From a bacterium (GTDB taxonomy: Bacteria; Auribacterota; JABMQX01), in NCBI GenBank assembly GCA_030691545.1, contig JAUYEE010000347.1, positions 1-32,072 of the forward strand: 32,072 nucleotides of DNA. Reading direction: 5' to 3'. The position numbers and the translations under genes are program-made. Below the pieces are notes generated by a model. That model saw nothing but the letters and a program-made list of their open reading frames with translations, did not search any database and was not told the origin of the DNA. Shown one piece after another: positions 1-8,495 of this stretch. The number at the start of each line of letters is the position of its first letter. The stretch's first letter is position 1.

Positions 1-1
1 G

Positions 2-805
2 CCGCGCTTCGACCGCCTGGCGTACATAAGCCAGTTCTTTGACGTTCTGGAAATCAACAACACATTTTATCGCCCCCCTTCCCCGCAGAACTGTGAGAGC
101 TGGGTTCGCAGGACTTCTCACAACAAAAGGTTCATGTTCACCGTCAAGCTCCATCAGAAGTTCACCCACGAAAGGGAGGGCATTACGCCGGATGACGAGG
201 CTGTTTTCAAGAGGGGCATCGAGCCGATCCACGATGCAGGTCGCCTCGGGTGCATCCTCATGCAGTTTCCCTGGTCGTTCAAGTACCTGCCATCGAACCG
301 CCGGTATCTCGCGGAGCTCGTTGAGAAGTTCAAGGACTACCCGCTGGTCCTCGAGGTGCGCAACGCCGCCTGGGACAATAAGGAGCTTTACTCGTTCCTC
401 GCCGAGAAGGGTGTTGGGTTCTGCAACATTGATCAGCCCCGATTTCGGACGCAGTTGAAGCCGACGGAACGAGCGACAAGCCCTGTCGGGTACGTCCGCT
501 TGCACGGCCAGAACATCGAGAACTGGTTCAAAGAGGACGCTGGCAGGGACGAGCGATACAATTACCTCTACAGCATGGACGAAATGGACCCCTGGGTAAA
601 GCGCATTCGGGCGATAGCCGACCAGGCGCAGAACACCTACGTCGTCACAAACAACCACTATCGCGGGCAGGCGGTCGTCAACGCTCTCCAGCTCCAGTTT
701 CTCTTGCGAGGGGAGAGGGTTGCCGCTCCGGATTCGCTTCACGCGGCGTATCCTGAGCTCAAGAACGTCTCGAAGGAGACTCCCACGCAGGAGACGCTGT
801 TCTGA
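2..805 (+). CDS. DUF72 family protein (5' end outside window)
   Basis: The reading frame is open from the first bases, so the gene starts upstream and about 267 residues of its C-terminal part are present. Family hallmarks are visible: FDVLEINNTFYRPP near the start, then FTVKLHQKFTHER, PLVLEVRNAAW, a conserved YVRLHGQN and a late YVVTNNHYRGQAVVNALQL. DUF72 proteins (YecE-like) adopt a TIM-barrel-like fold resembling xylose isomerase/endonuclease IV; no enzymatic role is established. The ATG at 134 falls inside the conserved barrel and is not the true start. The gene ends cleanly with TGA and is followed by a repeat-rich non-coding stretch, so it is probably not in an operon with the next gene. 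The family call is secure and the function unknown. Confidence 0.9.
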   Translation, partial: PRFDRLAYISQFFDVLEINNTFYRPPSPQNCESWVRRTSHNKRFMFTVKLHQKFTHEREGITPDDEAVFKRGIEPIHDAGRLGCILMQFPWSFKYLPSNRRYLAELVEKFKDYPLVLEVRNAAWDNKELYSFLAEKGVGFCNIDQPRFRTQLKPTERATSPVGYVRLHGQNIENWFKEDAGRDERYNYLYSMDEMDPWVKRIRAIADQAQNTYVVTNNHYRGQAVVNALQLQFLLRGERVAAPDSLHAAYPELKNVSKETPTQETLF

Positions 806-819
806 GGGGCAGAGGATCG

Positions 820-920
820 CGGGAACTCACCGGGGGAACCGCAGAGAGCGCAGAGGGCGCGGAGAACGCTGAGAAAGAGTGGAGGAAAAGAGAAACCACG
901 AAGGGCACGAAGGGGAAATA
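820..920. repeat. Degenerate purine-rich repeat stretch, left copy
   Basis: Two short-period, imperfect repeat runs lie next to each other. The first (about 829-870) repeats a GCAGAGA/GCGGAGAA-type unit. The second (893-913) has the pattern ACCACGAAGG-GCACGAAGG. The second run recurs in inverted orientation at 2628-2648, on the other side of the beta-helix gene, with one mismatch over 21 bases. From memory, similar runs are scattered through intergenic DNA of many environmental bacteria; their function is unknown. No open frame with family similarity runs through it. Confidence 0.6.
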
Positions 921-1009
921 GCGATTGGGTTTTGCTTTCGTATTGTGTGTCGGGTAGAATCAGCCCACAGGCGATTCTTTGTTGCAACCACGGCTCGATG
1001 ACCTTACTC

Positions 1010-1163
1010 GAGGGCGGAACGCCCTCCATGGAGTGCGGCAGCCATGCTGCCGCCTTGCAGTTGTGAAGCGCAGCTTCAGGGCTTCACGTGATCGGACATC
1101 GGGAGCTCTGCTCCCTCGAACAAAGGCTGAAGCATGGCTTCAGCACTCCAAGGGGCTTCGCCC
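1010..1163. repeat. Array of six short palindromes with 3-nt loops
   Basis: Six hairpins follow one another: 1010-1026 (7-bp stem GAGGGCG), 1035-1053 (8 bp, GCGGCAGC), 1064-1078 (6 bp), 1101-1115 (6 bp, GGGAGC), 1126-1144 (8 bp, GCTGAAGC) and 1153-1163 (4 bp, TTC loop). Every one has a three-base loop, and centres are 23-37 bases apart. An outer inverted pair TGGAGTGC (1029-1036) and GCACTCCA (1143-1150) can close the middle of the array. No coding potential is recognisable. It resembles REP-type palindromic intergenic elements. The remaining bases of the 806-1206 gap hold the left degenerate repeat and nothing else I recognise. Confidence 0.7.
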
Positions 1164-1206
1164 ATGAAGAAAGAACTGAAGTCTCGGAAACCGGAAGGAG
1201 GCTTGA

Positions 1207-2538
1207 GTGAAAGCGATTGTTAGTGCGATGAGTGTAATGCTGGCGGTTTGCATTCTCGACGCAGCTTATGCGGCGACGTGGTATGTGGATGCCTCGGTCC
1301 CCAAGGCGGGAGACGGGACCTCATGGGAAAAGGCGTTCAAGAGGATACAACTGGGGATTAATAAGGCCGTGGATGGCGACACGGTCATCGTCGCTCAGGG
1401 AACGTACGTCGAGAACGTCAACTTCCAGGGCAAGAACATTGTTCTCACGAGCACGCAGCCGACCAACTGGGACATCGTCGCGAAAACCATCATTGACGGC
1501 AACAAAGCCGGCTCCGTTGTCACCTTCTTGGGAACCGAAGACGAGACCTCCGTCCTGTCGGGGTTCACTTTGCGCAACGGCAATGGAACGCCCACTTTTT
1601 TCAGCTCGGCGTGGGGCGATGGGACAGGAGGAGGCGGGATTTTCGGCGGGCATGTGCCGGATCTGACTCGCGCTACGGTCGAGAACAACTTGATTACAGG
1701 GAACGCTTGTGTGTTCGGAGGCGGGGTGTTCGGCGTAAGCGGAGCCATCCGGAACAATGTGATTGTCAGTAACTCCGCGGTCCTGATGGGCGGCGCCCTC
1801 GCGCTGTGCACCGGGGTCATCGAGAACAACATCATAGCCGGCAACTCCGGCTACTGCAGCGGCGGGTTGGGCCATTGCAATGCCACGGTGCGGAACAGCG
1901 CGGTCGTTGGGAACACAGCCGCAAGCTTTCACGCGGGAGGATTCGGTCATCTCGGGAGATGCCCTTACGGTATCCCGATGGTCGGCTCAATAACAAACTG
2001 CATCATCTGGGGAAACACCTCTCCGACCGACCCGCAGGTTCACGACTCGGTCGTGCCCACCTATTGCTGTATCCAGGATTGGACGGGAGGCGGCGAGGCG
2101 AATATTGCCCTGAATCCGGCATTCGTTGACCCTGACGGCCCGGACGATGACCCGAACACATACGAGGACAATGACTACCGCCTCTTGCTAGCCTCGCCCT
2201 GCATTGACGCCGGAATAAACGAGGACTGGATGGCAACGGCAGTTGACTTCGACGGCAAACCAAGAATCGTGCTCGGGGCCTCCTCTCTCACCGTGGATAT
2301 TGGTGCCTACGAGTATCGCTTTGACGTCGGCATCGTCAGGAACGCCGAGAGCAGTGTCGAGCTGTCATGGACCATGCGCCCTGTGACGAGCTACACGCTT
2401 CTTTCGACTTTTGACATGACGCTCCAGCCCTGGACCGAAGAAACGACGATATTCGGCGGCAAAACCGGCGGCCCCGCGTCCTGGATTGATCCCGACGCAT
2501 CCTCCTCACTCAAGTTTTACAGACTCGAGGTAAAGTGA
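1207..2538 (+). CDS. Secreted beta-helix / choice-of-anchor Q-type protein
   Basis: A 443-residue exported protein. Start is GTG at 1207, five bases after AAGGAGG. Residues 1-22 form a signal peptide ending AAYA before ATWYVD. The ATWYVDAS...GDGTSWEKAF..IQ.GI opening and GDTVIVAQGTYVENV are typical of parallel beta-helix surface proteins. Residues about 85-270 contain degenerate helix rungs rich in NN.I.GN and GG (for example ENNLITGNAC, RNNVIVSNSA, ENNIIAGNSG). At about 325-390 the YRLLLASPCIDAG...DFDGKPR...VDIGAYEY block is the choice-of-anchor Q signature. The last 70 residues look like a small beta-sandwich ending FYRLEVK. There is no obvious C-terminal membrane anchor. Family members are secreted or surface proteins, some carbohydrate-active; no catalytic residues can be assigned here. 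It stands alone between repeat elements. Confidence 0.85.
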   Translation: MKAIVSAMSVMLAVCILDAAYAATWYVDASVPKAGDGTSWEKAFKRIQLGINKAVDGDTVIVAQGTYVENVNFQGKNIVLTSTQPTNWDIVAKTIIDGNKAGSVVTFLGTEDETSVLSGFTLRNGNGTPTFFSSAWGDGTGGGGIFGGHVPDLTRATVENNLITGNACVFGGGVFGVSGAIRNNVIVSNSAVLMGGALALCTGVIENNIIAGNSGYCSGGLGHCNATVRNSAVVGNTAASFHAGGFGHLGRCPYGIPMVGSITNCIIWGNTSPTDPQVHDSVVPTYCCIQDWTGGGEANIALNPAFVDPDGPDDDPNTYEDNDYRLLLASPCIDAGINEDWMATAVDFDGKPRIVLGASSLTVDIGAYEYRFDVGIVRNAESSVELSWTMRPVTSYTLLSTFDMTLQPWTEETTIFGGKTGGPASWIDPDASSSLKFYRLEVK

Positions 2539-2544
2539 ACGAAG

Positions 2545-2725
2545 GACAAGAAACCGAGAGAAGGAGTAACGCAAAGGCGCGAAGGCGCAAAGGACCGCAA
2601 TCCGCAATCCAAGCTTTCCCTTCGTGTCCTTCGTGCTCTTCGTGGTTTTTCCCTCCGCCTGCGCCGGGACCGCAGGCCAAAGATTCTTGGCGTTCTTTGC
2701 GTCTTGGCGAGACGAAACAAACCTG
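2545..2725. repeat. Degenerate repeat stretch, right (inverted) copy
   Basis: Between the beta-helix gene and the M24-like gene lie GCAAAGGCGCGAAGGCGCAA (about 2573-2592), CCTTCGTGTCCTTCGTGCTC (2619-2638) and GGCGTTCTTTGCGTCTTGGC (2689-2708). The first and third are roughly inverted relative to each other. The middle run is the inverse of the 893-913 run. A reading frame passes through this stretch and would extend the downstream gene upstream to 2624, but the encoded residues are unlike the family and derive from the repeat. Confidence 0.6.
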
Positions 2726-2749
2726 CGAGAACACACTGCGGAGCATGCA

Positions 2750-3853
2750 ATGACACGACTTGAAGAAATGCACGTCAAGCGTCAACGAGTACATGACTTC
2801 ATGGATGCAAACGGTCTTGGCGCCGTGGTGTTTGAGAGTCAGGCGAATTTCGCCTGGTACACGGCTGGCGGTGACAGTCACGTCGGCATCGCCACGGAAC
2901 GAGGCGCCGCGCTGCTCGTCATACAGCGCGAGTGCGAATTCATTGTAACGTCGAACGTCGAGGCCCCACGAATCATGACCGAAGAGGTGGCAGGGCTGGG
3001 CTTCGAGTTCGTGGAAGTCCCCTGGCACGAACAGGACGCGGTAATGAAGGCCGTGAAAGAGCTTCTTGGGCAAGGAACGGCGGCATCGGACACTGGATTC
3101 GCCGGGACGAAAGCAATGAGCGCTCCGCTTGCCGAGCTGCGGTTCTCCCTCACGGATTCCGAGATCGAACGATACCGACGGGTGGGGAAAGATACTGCCG
3201 AGTCCCTCGCGGCAGTGTGTCGAAAGATACGTCCCGGCATGACCGAGAACGCCATCGCGGGGATGGTCGCGGAGGGACTCTATTCGCGCGGCTTGACGCC
3301 GGTTGTTCTTCTGATCGCCGCGGATGAAAGAATCGCCAAGTTTCGCCATCCCATCAACACGGACAAGGAAGTTGAACGATGCGTGATGGTCGTTGCCTGC
3401 GCCAGGCGATGGGGACTCATCATTTCCTGCACGCGGATTGTGCATTTCGGAAAACTTCCCGGCGAACTCCGGCGAAAGCACGATGCCGTCGTCAAGGTGG
3501 ATGCCGCCCTCAACCTCTCAACCCGTGTCGGTGAGAAAATCGGTTCGGTCGTTCAAGCGGGAATTCAAGCTTACGGGGACGTCGGTTTCCCCGAGGAATG
3601 GAAAATGCATCATCAGGGGGGACCGACGGGATACGCCTCGAGGGAGTTTCGCGCCCTGCCCGAGGAAACACGGCCCGCGCAGCCCAATCAGGCTTTCGCG
3701 TGGAATCCCTCCATTGCCGGCACGAAATCCGAGGACACAATCCTGGCAACAGAGCGAGGCGTAGAATTCCTATCGCTTTCGCCGGACTGGCCGATGATAG
3801 AAGTCGAGTACAACGGTCAGATCGTCAAGCGGGCGGATATCCTGGTTCTGTAA
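2750..3853 (+). CDS. M24 (aminopeptidase P/creatinase-fold) family protein, metal ligands altered
   Basis: A 367-residue protein with an N-terminal creatinase-like domain (residues 1-130, including VVFESQANFAWYTAGGDSHVG) and a C-terminal pita-bread domain (from about 145; PGMTENAIAGMVAEGL). In canonical M24 peptidases five residues bind two metals (Asp, Asp, His, Glu, Glu). Here the first Asp is absent from VMVVACARRWGL, the SDxTR motif reads SCTR, and the usual E-P-G site is WNPS. The His of HHQGGPTGY and the last Glu (SEDTI) remain. This suggests a non-metallopeptidase or a divergent subfamily; I recall similar HHQGG-type M24 homologues in other bacteria. Start is ATG 2750 with CGGAG upstream. 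An upstream in-frame start at 2624 is rejected because it lies in a repeat. Confidence 0.8.
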   Translation: MTRLEEMHVKRQRVHDFMDANGLGAVVFESQANFAWYTAGGDSHVGIATERGAALLVIQRECEFIVTSNVEAPRIMTEEVAGLGFEFVEVPWHEQDAVMKAVKELLGQGTAASDTGFAGTKAMSAPLAELRFSLTDSEIERYRRVGKDTAESLAAVCRKIRPGMTENAIAGMVAEGLYSRGLTPVVLLIAADERIAKFRHPINTDKEVERCVMVVACARRWGLIISCTRIVHFGKLPGELRRKHDAVVKVDAALNLSTRVGEKIGSVVQAGIQAYGDVGFPEEWKMHHQGGPTGYASREFRALPEETRPAQPNQAFAWNPSIAGTKSEDTILATERGVEFLSLSPDWPMIEVEYNGQIVKRADILVL

Positions 3854-3885
3854 CTGGATTTCGGCCAGCGTCGGCCCATCATTTC

Positions 3886-6800
3886 TCAGGGCGGCGAGAG
3901 CAACTCCTCGATTGCCGAGAGTATTCTCGCCTTTTCAAAGGGCTTTTGTATGGCGAGGGAGGCCGCGCTCTCCTCCATCTGCTGCGGACTGAGTCGGACG
4001 TCCCACGCGGTCATCAAAATGATCCGGGTAGTCGGCCGAAGCGCCCGGATGGCCCGCGACGTCTCCAGGCCCGAGATGCCGGGCATGCCCACGTCCGTGA
4101 TCACGATGTCGAACGATGTCTCGCGACACATCCGAATCCCCTCCTCCCCCGTGGTGACAGCCATGACTTCGTGCGACGCTTCCTCCAGAGTTTCCCGAAG
4201 CGCCTGCGTGATTTCCGGATTGTCGTCAACGATAAGGATTCTCCCTTTTCGGGTGAGGTAGGGCTCGGCTGGCTCGCGGACCTCGCTGGTCGAGAAATCA
4301 ATCGGGAACAGGAGGGTGACGGCTGTCCCCTTACCGGGCTCGCTCCGGATTTCGATCTGCCCGTTGTGCCGCTTGACGGCTCCATGAACCAGGCTCAGGC
4401 CCAGCCCCGTCCCTTCAGGTTTTGTCGTAAAAAAGGGCTGGAGGGCTTTCTCCCTCACCTTCGGCGACATGCCCACTCCCGTGTCTTCCACCTCGATGAA
4501 AACGCTATCGCCGCGAATCCCCGTCGTGACGGTGAGCCTCCCGCCCTGGGGCATCGCCTCCATCGCGTTGAAGACAACGTTCGTCAGAGCCTCCCGCAGG
4601 TCCCCGGCATCCCCTGAAATGGGCTTCATCTTCGGCAGCTTGTTGACCACATCAATTCGCACGCCTCTGAGCTCCGCCAGTTCCTTCCGACGTGGCTCAA
4701 TCGTCTCCAAAACCTGTCGAACGATATCATTGACGGCGATTCGTGAAAAAGGTTTCCGGGGCACACTCTTCGAGAACTGCTGCATTCTCTGGACAATTCC
4801 GGCGGCATCACGAGACGCGTTCTCGATGGACTTCAGTCCTTTGAGAAGAACCTGGTTCCTCGAAACGGTCATCAGGTGCTGCGCCCGGCCCAAGATGATG
4901 GAGAGTGCGTTGTTGAAGTCATGTGCCACTCCGGCAGAAAGCTCCCCTATTGCCCGGTATTTCTCCGCTTTGATCATACTATCCTGCGCCCTTTGCAGGT
5001 TCGCATAGGCTTCCTGCAACTTCGTGTAGAGGTGAGCGTTCTTGACGGAGAGGCTTGCGTGGGCAACGAAATCAAACAGAATCTGCAGCTCCATGTCCGT
5101 GATGCGGCGACCGTTTGATTGCCCCAGAGTCAGAAGAGCCACCGTATCATCGAAATGCAGTGGCACGCACAAACAGGAGCTTACCCCCATATCGCGGATT
5201 GCTTCTTTCAGGGGACACTTCGTCTCGTCGCTTGTTGAGCACCGACAAACTTGCGAGGATTTCAGAACTCTCTCAATGAGGGCCCCTTCGGTCGAGAAGG
5301 ACATGCCCGTTGTTGCTGCGAGGGACTCTTTCTTCCCCGAGTAGCTCACGACGGAAAGGCGCCGCTCCTCGGCGCCGTAACTGAGGATAGCCGCGTACGT
5401 GCAGGAAACGACGTTCCCGACCTGCGCGGTGATGGCTTCGAGCACCCCCTCCGGGTCCAGGACGGACCCAATGGCCCGCGTGGCGTTCACAACTGCCTGG
5501 AGCCGGGACGCGTTCTCCTTTTCCCTCGCGTAGAGCCGGTCGTTCTCCACTGCCATGGCGATTCGCTGCCCGATAGACGACAGGAGACCCACGTCGCGGT
5601 CCACAACGGCAGGCCGAAGGACTTTGACGATCATCAAGCAGCCAACTGTCTCTGCCCCAACAGACAGCGGCACGCTGACAAACGACTCGCCCTCGCGCAG
5701 CTCATCGAAAGCCGCCGCAACGTCGGCATCCTCGGAAAGAGCGCCGCTCAAAAAGACCGATCTCTGGCTCACAAGCCGCTGCATCACAGCCTCAAGAGCA
5801 TTTGAGAGAGCCGCCTCTTCCGGAACCGGCTCATCTCCCGCCGCATAAACCTTTTCGACCCGGCGTGCATCCTCCGCATCACGGAGAGTGAGCGCGCTGA
5901 CGCGGCACTCGAAAGCCTCCCTCACTTTCTCGACCACCGCCTGAAGCCGCTCTTCAAGAGGGGCGGACGAGGTTACCATCTGCCCGATGCTATAGAGGGT
6001 CATTAACTCTCTGTTCGTGAGAAGGAGGTTCCGTTCCGCCTGCTTCTTCTCCCGAACATCTATTCCGATAAGGAGGTATCCGATCCCATCCTCATTTTCA
6101 TCGCGGAGGGTTGTGGCAAAGACAGTCACCTCAATTTTCTCTCCGCCCTGCCCGGTCAGAGTGGTTTCGTAATTCTCCACCGTCTCCTGCGACTCGAGGC
6201 GTTCCCGGATGACGCGGAAGTCTGCCTCGTCGGAAAAGATTCCTGCGGCAGGCGTCCCCCGCATCTCTTCCGCTGAGTGACCGAGGAGCCTCTCCGCTCC
6301 GTGGTTAAAAAGTGTGACGGCGCCATTTTCATCTGTGGTGAGAACGATCACGAGCGGATTATCCACCAGCTTGCGCAGGTATCGTTCTCGCGCTTCTATC
6401 TCCTGCTCCAGCCGCTTCCTCTGCGTTACGTCATCCATCAACAGCAGAACGTTGCCGGTCCGTCCTTCACCCGCTGTCGCTCCGGCAACCGGGGAGAGGG
6501 TGACGTTGAAGAACCGCTCGTTTCCCTGGTCGTCCACCCAACACACGTCAGGCAGCCGCAGAGAGCTGTGCCCCCGGGCGACAGACTCGGCTCTTCGGAT
6601 GAGGTCCGTCTCCCTCAGGAACGATAACGGGAGCGCCTCCGTGAGCGCAGCCCCCTCCGGTTTGGCCAGAAGGCCCGGAAAACTCGCGTAGTAGGACTCA
6701 TTCGCCGTCAGAACCCTCAGATGCTGGTCCAGCACGAGGAGCGCCGAAGGGACCGCGGCGATGACTTTCTCGTTGAAATCCTTCAGAGCGCGCGTCTCCT

Positions 6801-7140
6801 CCATTGTCTCCGCGAGGCGGACGTTCCGCTTGTTCAGGTCCTCATTGAGAAGCTGGAGCTCCTCGTTCGCCGATTCATACTCCTCGTTGCTGGTCTGAAG
6901 CTCCTCATTGCTGATGCGGAGTTGTTCATTCAGTTGTCGAATCTCGGCGCTCTTCTTTTCCAACTCAGAAGTTCTCTGCTCGACGCGAAGCCGCAGCGTC
7001 CTGTTCCACAGGAAAAGGATAGTAAAAAAGGCGATGAGGACTATGGCAGCCGCCGCGAACGGAACAAGACTTTGCATAGAGACGGCGAGGCCCATGATAG
7101 CCGGCTCCGCGATTCTCGCTGCTCCTACGAGAACGGACAT
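3886..7140 (-). CDS. Hybrid sensor histidine kinase (coiled coil, PAS, PAS, GAF, GAF, HisKA, HATPase, receiver)
   Basis: A 1084-residue membrane-anchored hybrid kinase. One membrane segment (about 24-46) is followed by a long coiled coil (about 48-115) with NEELQTSNEE/NEELQLLNEDLN repeats. Then come PAS (about 120-235), PAS (about 245-370, a TTDENGAVTLFNHGAERLLG stretch), GAF (about 385-540), GAF (about 555-715), HisKA with His740 in GVAHDFNNALSI, an HATPase domain (EDTGVGMSP, GTGLGLSLVHG) and a C-terminal receiver with phospho-acceptor Asp1016 in ITDVGMPG. It should autophosphorylate and pass the phosphate to its own receiver; no output domain is attached. ATG 7140 has GGAG four bases upstream and overlaps the end of the cheR-type gene by 16 bases, so the two are translationally linked. 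The NEELQ coiled coil is characteristic of CheB/CheR-PAS fusion sensors. Confidence 0.92.
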   Translation of the reverse strand: MSVLVGAARIAEPAIMGLAVSMQSLVPFAAAAIVLIAFFTILFLWNRTLRLRVEQRTSELEKKSAEIRQLNEQLRISNEELQTSNEEYESANEELQLLNEDLNKRNVRLAETMEETRALKDFNEKVIAAVPSALLVLDQHLRVLTANESYYASFPGLLAKPEGAALTEALPLSFLRETDLIRRAESVARGHSSLRLPDVCWVDDQGNERFFNVTLSPVAGATAGEGRTGNVLLLMDDVTQRKRLEQEIEARERYLRKLVDNPLVIVLTTDENGAVTLFNHGAERLLGHSAEEMRGTPAAGIFSDEADFRVIRERLESQETVENYETTLTGQGGEKIEVTVFATTLRDENEDGIGYLLIGIDVREKKQAERNLLLTNRELMTLYSIGQMVTSSAPLEERLQAVVEKVREAFECRVSALTLRDAEDARRVEKVYAAGDEPVPEEAALSNALEAVMQRLVSQRSVFLSGALSEDADVAAAFDELREGESFVSVPLSVGAETVGCLMIVKVLRPAVVDRDVGLLSSIGQRIAMAVENDRLYAREKENASRLQAVVNATRAIGSVLDPEGVLEAITAQVGNVVSCTYAAILSYGAEERRLSVVSYSGKKESLAATTGMSFSTEGALIERVLKSSQVCRCSTSDETKCPLKEAIRDMGVSSCLCVPLHFDDTVALLTLGQSNGRRITDMELQILFDFVAHASLSVKNAHLYTKLQEAYANLQRAQDSMIKAEKYRAIGELSAGVAHDFNNALSIILGRAQHLMTVSRNQVLLKGLKSIENASRDAAGIVQRMQQFSKSVPRKPFSRIAVNDIVRQVLETIEPRRKELAELRGVRIDVVNKLPKMKPISGDAGDLREALTNVVFNAMEAMPQGGRLTVTTGIRGDSVFIEVEDTGVGMSPKVREKALQPFFTTKPEGTGLGLSLVHGAVKRHNGQIEIRSEPGKGTAVTLLFPIDFSTSEVREPAEPYLTRKGRILIVDDNPEITQALRETLEEASHEVMAVTTGEEGIRMCRETSFDIVITDVGMPGISGLETSRAIRALRPTTRIILMTAWDVRLSPQQMEESAASLAIQKPFEKARILSAIEELLSPP

Positions 7141-7940
7141 TTGTCTCCATCCTTTCTCTGGAAGACCTTTTCGCCACGCTCCACCACCGCGAAGAAGTCA
7201 CTGATTTCGCCGGACAGACCTTCCGATTTTCCGAGAACCAGGTAGCCGCCCGGGCGGACGGCATAACAGAGTTTCCTGAGAACGACGCTTTGCCCTTGGG
7301 GATCGAGGTAAATCAGCACATTCCGGCACAGAAGAAGGTCAATGCGAGAGATGGGCGGATTCTTCAGAAGGTCGTGTTTCCCGAAGCAGATCAGCTCCTT
7401 GATGAACTCCTTGACCCGGTACGAACCGTCGAAATGGAAATATCGCTCCCGCGTGGAAGGAGGAACGTTCCCGATACTTTCCGGCGAATAGACCGCCGCG
7501 CGCGATTTGTCGAGCGAAGAGGCATCCACATCCGTGGCGAAAATGGTCACAGTGTCCCGACTGGCCTTTCCTTTCAGCGCCTCGAAAAGAAGGATAGCGA
7601 TGGAGTAAACTTCCTCCCCCGATCCGCACCCCGCGCACCAAACGCGAATGGCCCCCTCGCCGCTCGCTTTCTTGCGCAGGACAATCTTCAGCAGGATGAT
7701 TTGCTGGAGGAAATCGAACAACTCCGGGTCACGGAAAAACAAGCTAAAATCCACCGTGACCTCGGACACAAGGGTCTGGAGTTCCTCCGAATCCCTCGTC
7801 AAAAAGGATGCATACTCAGAGACATCGGCGATTCCCCGGGCGCGCATCCGGCGAGCAATGGATCGCTCTAACGAGGTTCTCTTGTATCTGGAGAGATCAA
7901 GGCTCGCCCTGTCCTTGACGACCTGTAGGATCGCGTCCAT
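7125..7940 (-). CDS. CheR-type SAM-dependent methyltransferase
   Basis: About 271 residues. The N-terminal helical domain has the family pattern LSRYKRTSLERSIARRM, and the SAM-binding motif is VWCAGCGSGEEVYSIAILL, followed by IFATDVD and DLLLCRNVLIYLD. These identify a chemotaxis-type glutamate methyltransferase fold. The frame is open to 8039, but that TTG lies in the -35 box of a good promoter (8011-8039). I therefore prefer ATG 7940, preceded by AAAGGGA at 7-base spacing. ATG 7958 is possible. There are no chemoreceptors, CheA or CheB nearby. The gene overlaps the hybrid kinase by 16 bases, so it probably modifies or cooperates with that kinase rather than with a chemoreceptor array. Confidence 0.88.
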   Translation of the reverse strand: MDAILQVVKDRASLDLSRYKRTSLERSIARRMRARGIADVSEYASFLTRDSEELQTLVSEVTVDFSLFFRDPELFDFLQQIILLKIVLRKKASGEGAIRVWCAGCGSGEEVYSIAILLFEALKGKASRDTVTIFATDVDASSLDKSRAAVYSPESIGNVPPSTRERYFHFDGSYRVKEFIKELICFGKHDLLKNPPISRIDLLLCRNVLIYLDPQGQSVVLRKLCYAVRPGGYLVLGKSEGLSGEISDFFAVVERGEKVFQRKDGDKCPFS

Positions 7941-8010
7941 GTCGCCGTCCCTTTCCATCACCATGTCGCGTCGAGATCGCGCGCCTGAGCGACTGGGGAA
8001 GCTTCCGGCG

Positions 8011-8039
8011 ATGATAGACCTACCAAGCGCATCCCGCAA
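8011..8039 (-). promoter_or_regulatory. Predicted sigma70-type promoter for cheR-hybrid kinase operon
   Basis: On the minus strand the -35 box TTGCGG (8039-8034) and -10 box TATCAT (8016-8011) are separated by 17 bases. The -10 box matches TATAAT at five of six positions. Transcription would start near 8004, leaving about 64 bases before ATG 7940. Nothing else recognisable fills 8040-8237. Confidence 0.5.
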
Positions 8040-8237
8040 GGAGAATGTTGGAGATGCTGTAACTCGTCACTCTTGGTTGGACGGTGCGAGATGGTCCGCA
8101 GCAAGTTCCGGGTGGCGAGGTTGTGAACGTACCCTCCCGAGGCGCGGCGCCTGACAAATGCAGAGCGATGACGGCATCCGTGACATGAGCCCTCGTGTGT
8201 GTTACTCTAAAGCGGAAAGGAGCAAACCGGAAGGCTC

Positions 8238-8495
8238 ATGCCCACAGTACTGATGATGTTTGGCTGGCGGTTTTTCTTCTATGCCAATGAGAGGAACGAA
8301 CCGGCTCACGTACATTGCCGCAAGGGCAACGCGGAGGCGAAATACTGGCTTGACGTGGAAGCTTTCGCCGCCGTTGAAGAGCACAGCTATAACATGAGTC
8401 CCGCTGACAAACGGACTGTCCGAAGGGTCATCTTTGAGCATTTCGACTACATTGTGTCGGAGTGGGAGAAGTTCCAGGAGGGAAAGGATGGATAA
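8238..8495 (+). CDS. DUF4160 family protein
   Basis: 85 residues with the DUF4160 layout: RFFFYANERNEPAHVHCRKG near the N-terminus, then EAKYWLDVEA and a C-terminal helical stretch (KRTVRRVIFEHFDYIVSEWEKF). Start ATG 8238 follows GGAAGG at a short 3-base spacing. The stop overlaps the start of the DUF2442 gene by 8 bases. DUF4160 and DUF2442 genes are very often adjacent and are suspected toxin-antitoxin-like modules; biochemical function is unknown. Which partner would be toxin cannot be told from sequence. Confidence 0.88.
   Translation: MPTVLMMFGWRFFFYANERNEPAHVHCRKGNAEAKYWLDVEAFAAVEEHSYNMSPADKRTVRRVIFEHFDYIVSEWEKFQEGKDG

Noticed and set aside
2510..3481. 323-codon minus-strand frame opposite the M24-like gene
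   Set aside because: Shadow of the plus-strand gene; its C-terminal part is translated repeat DNA.
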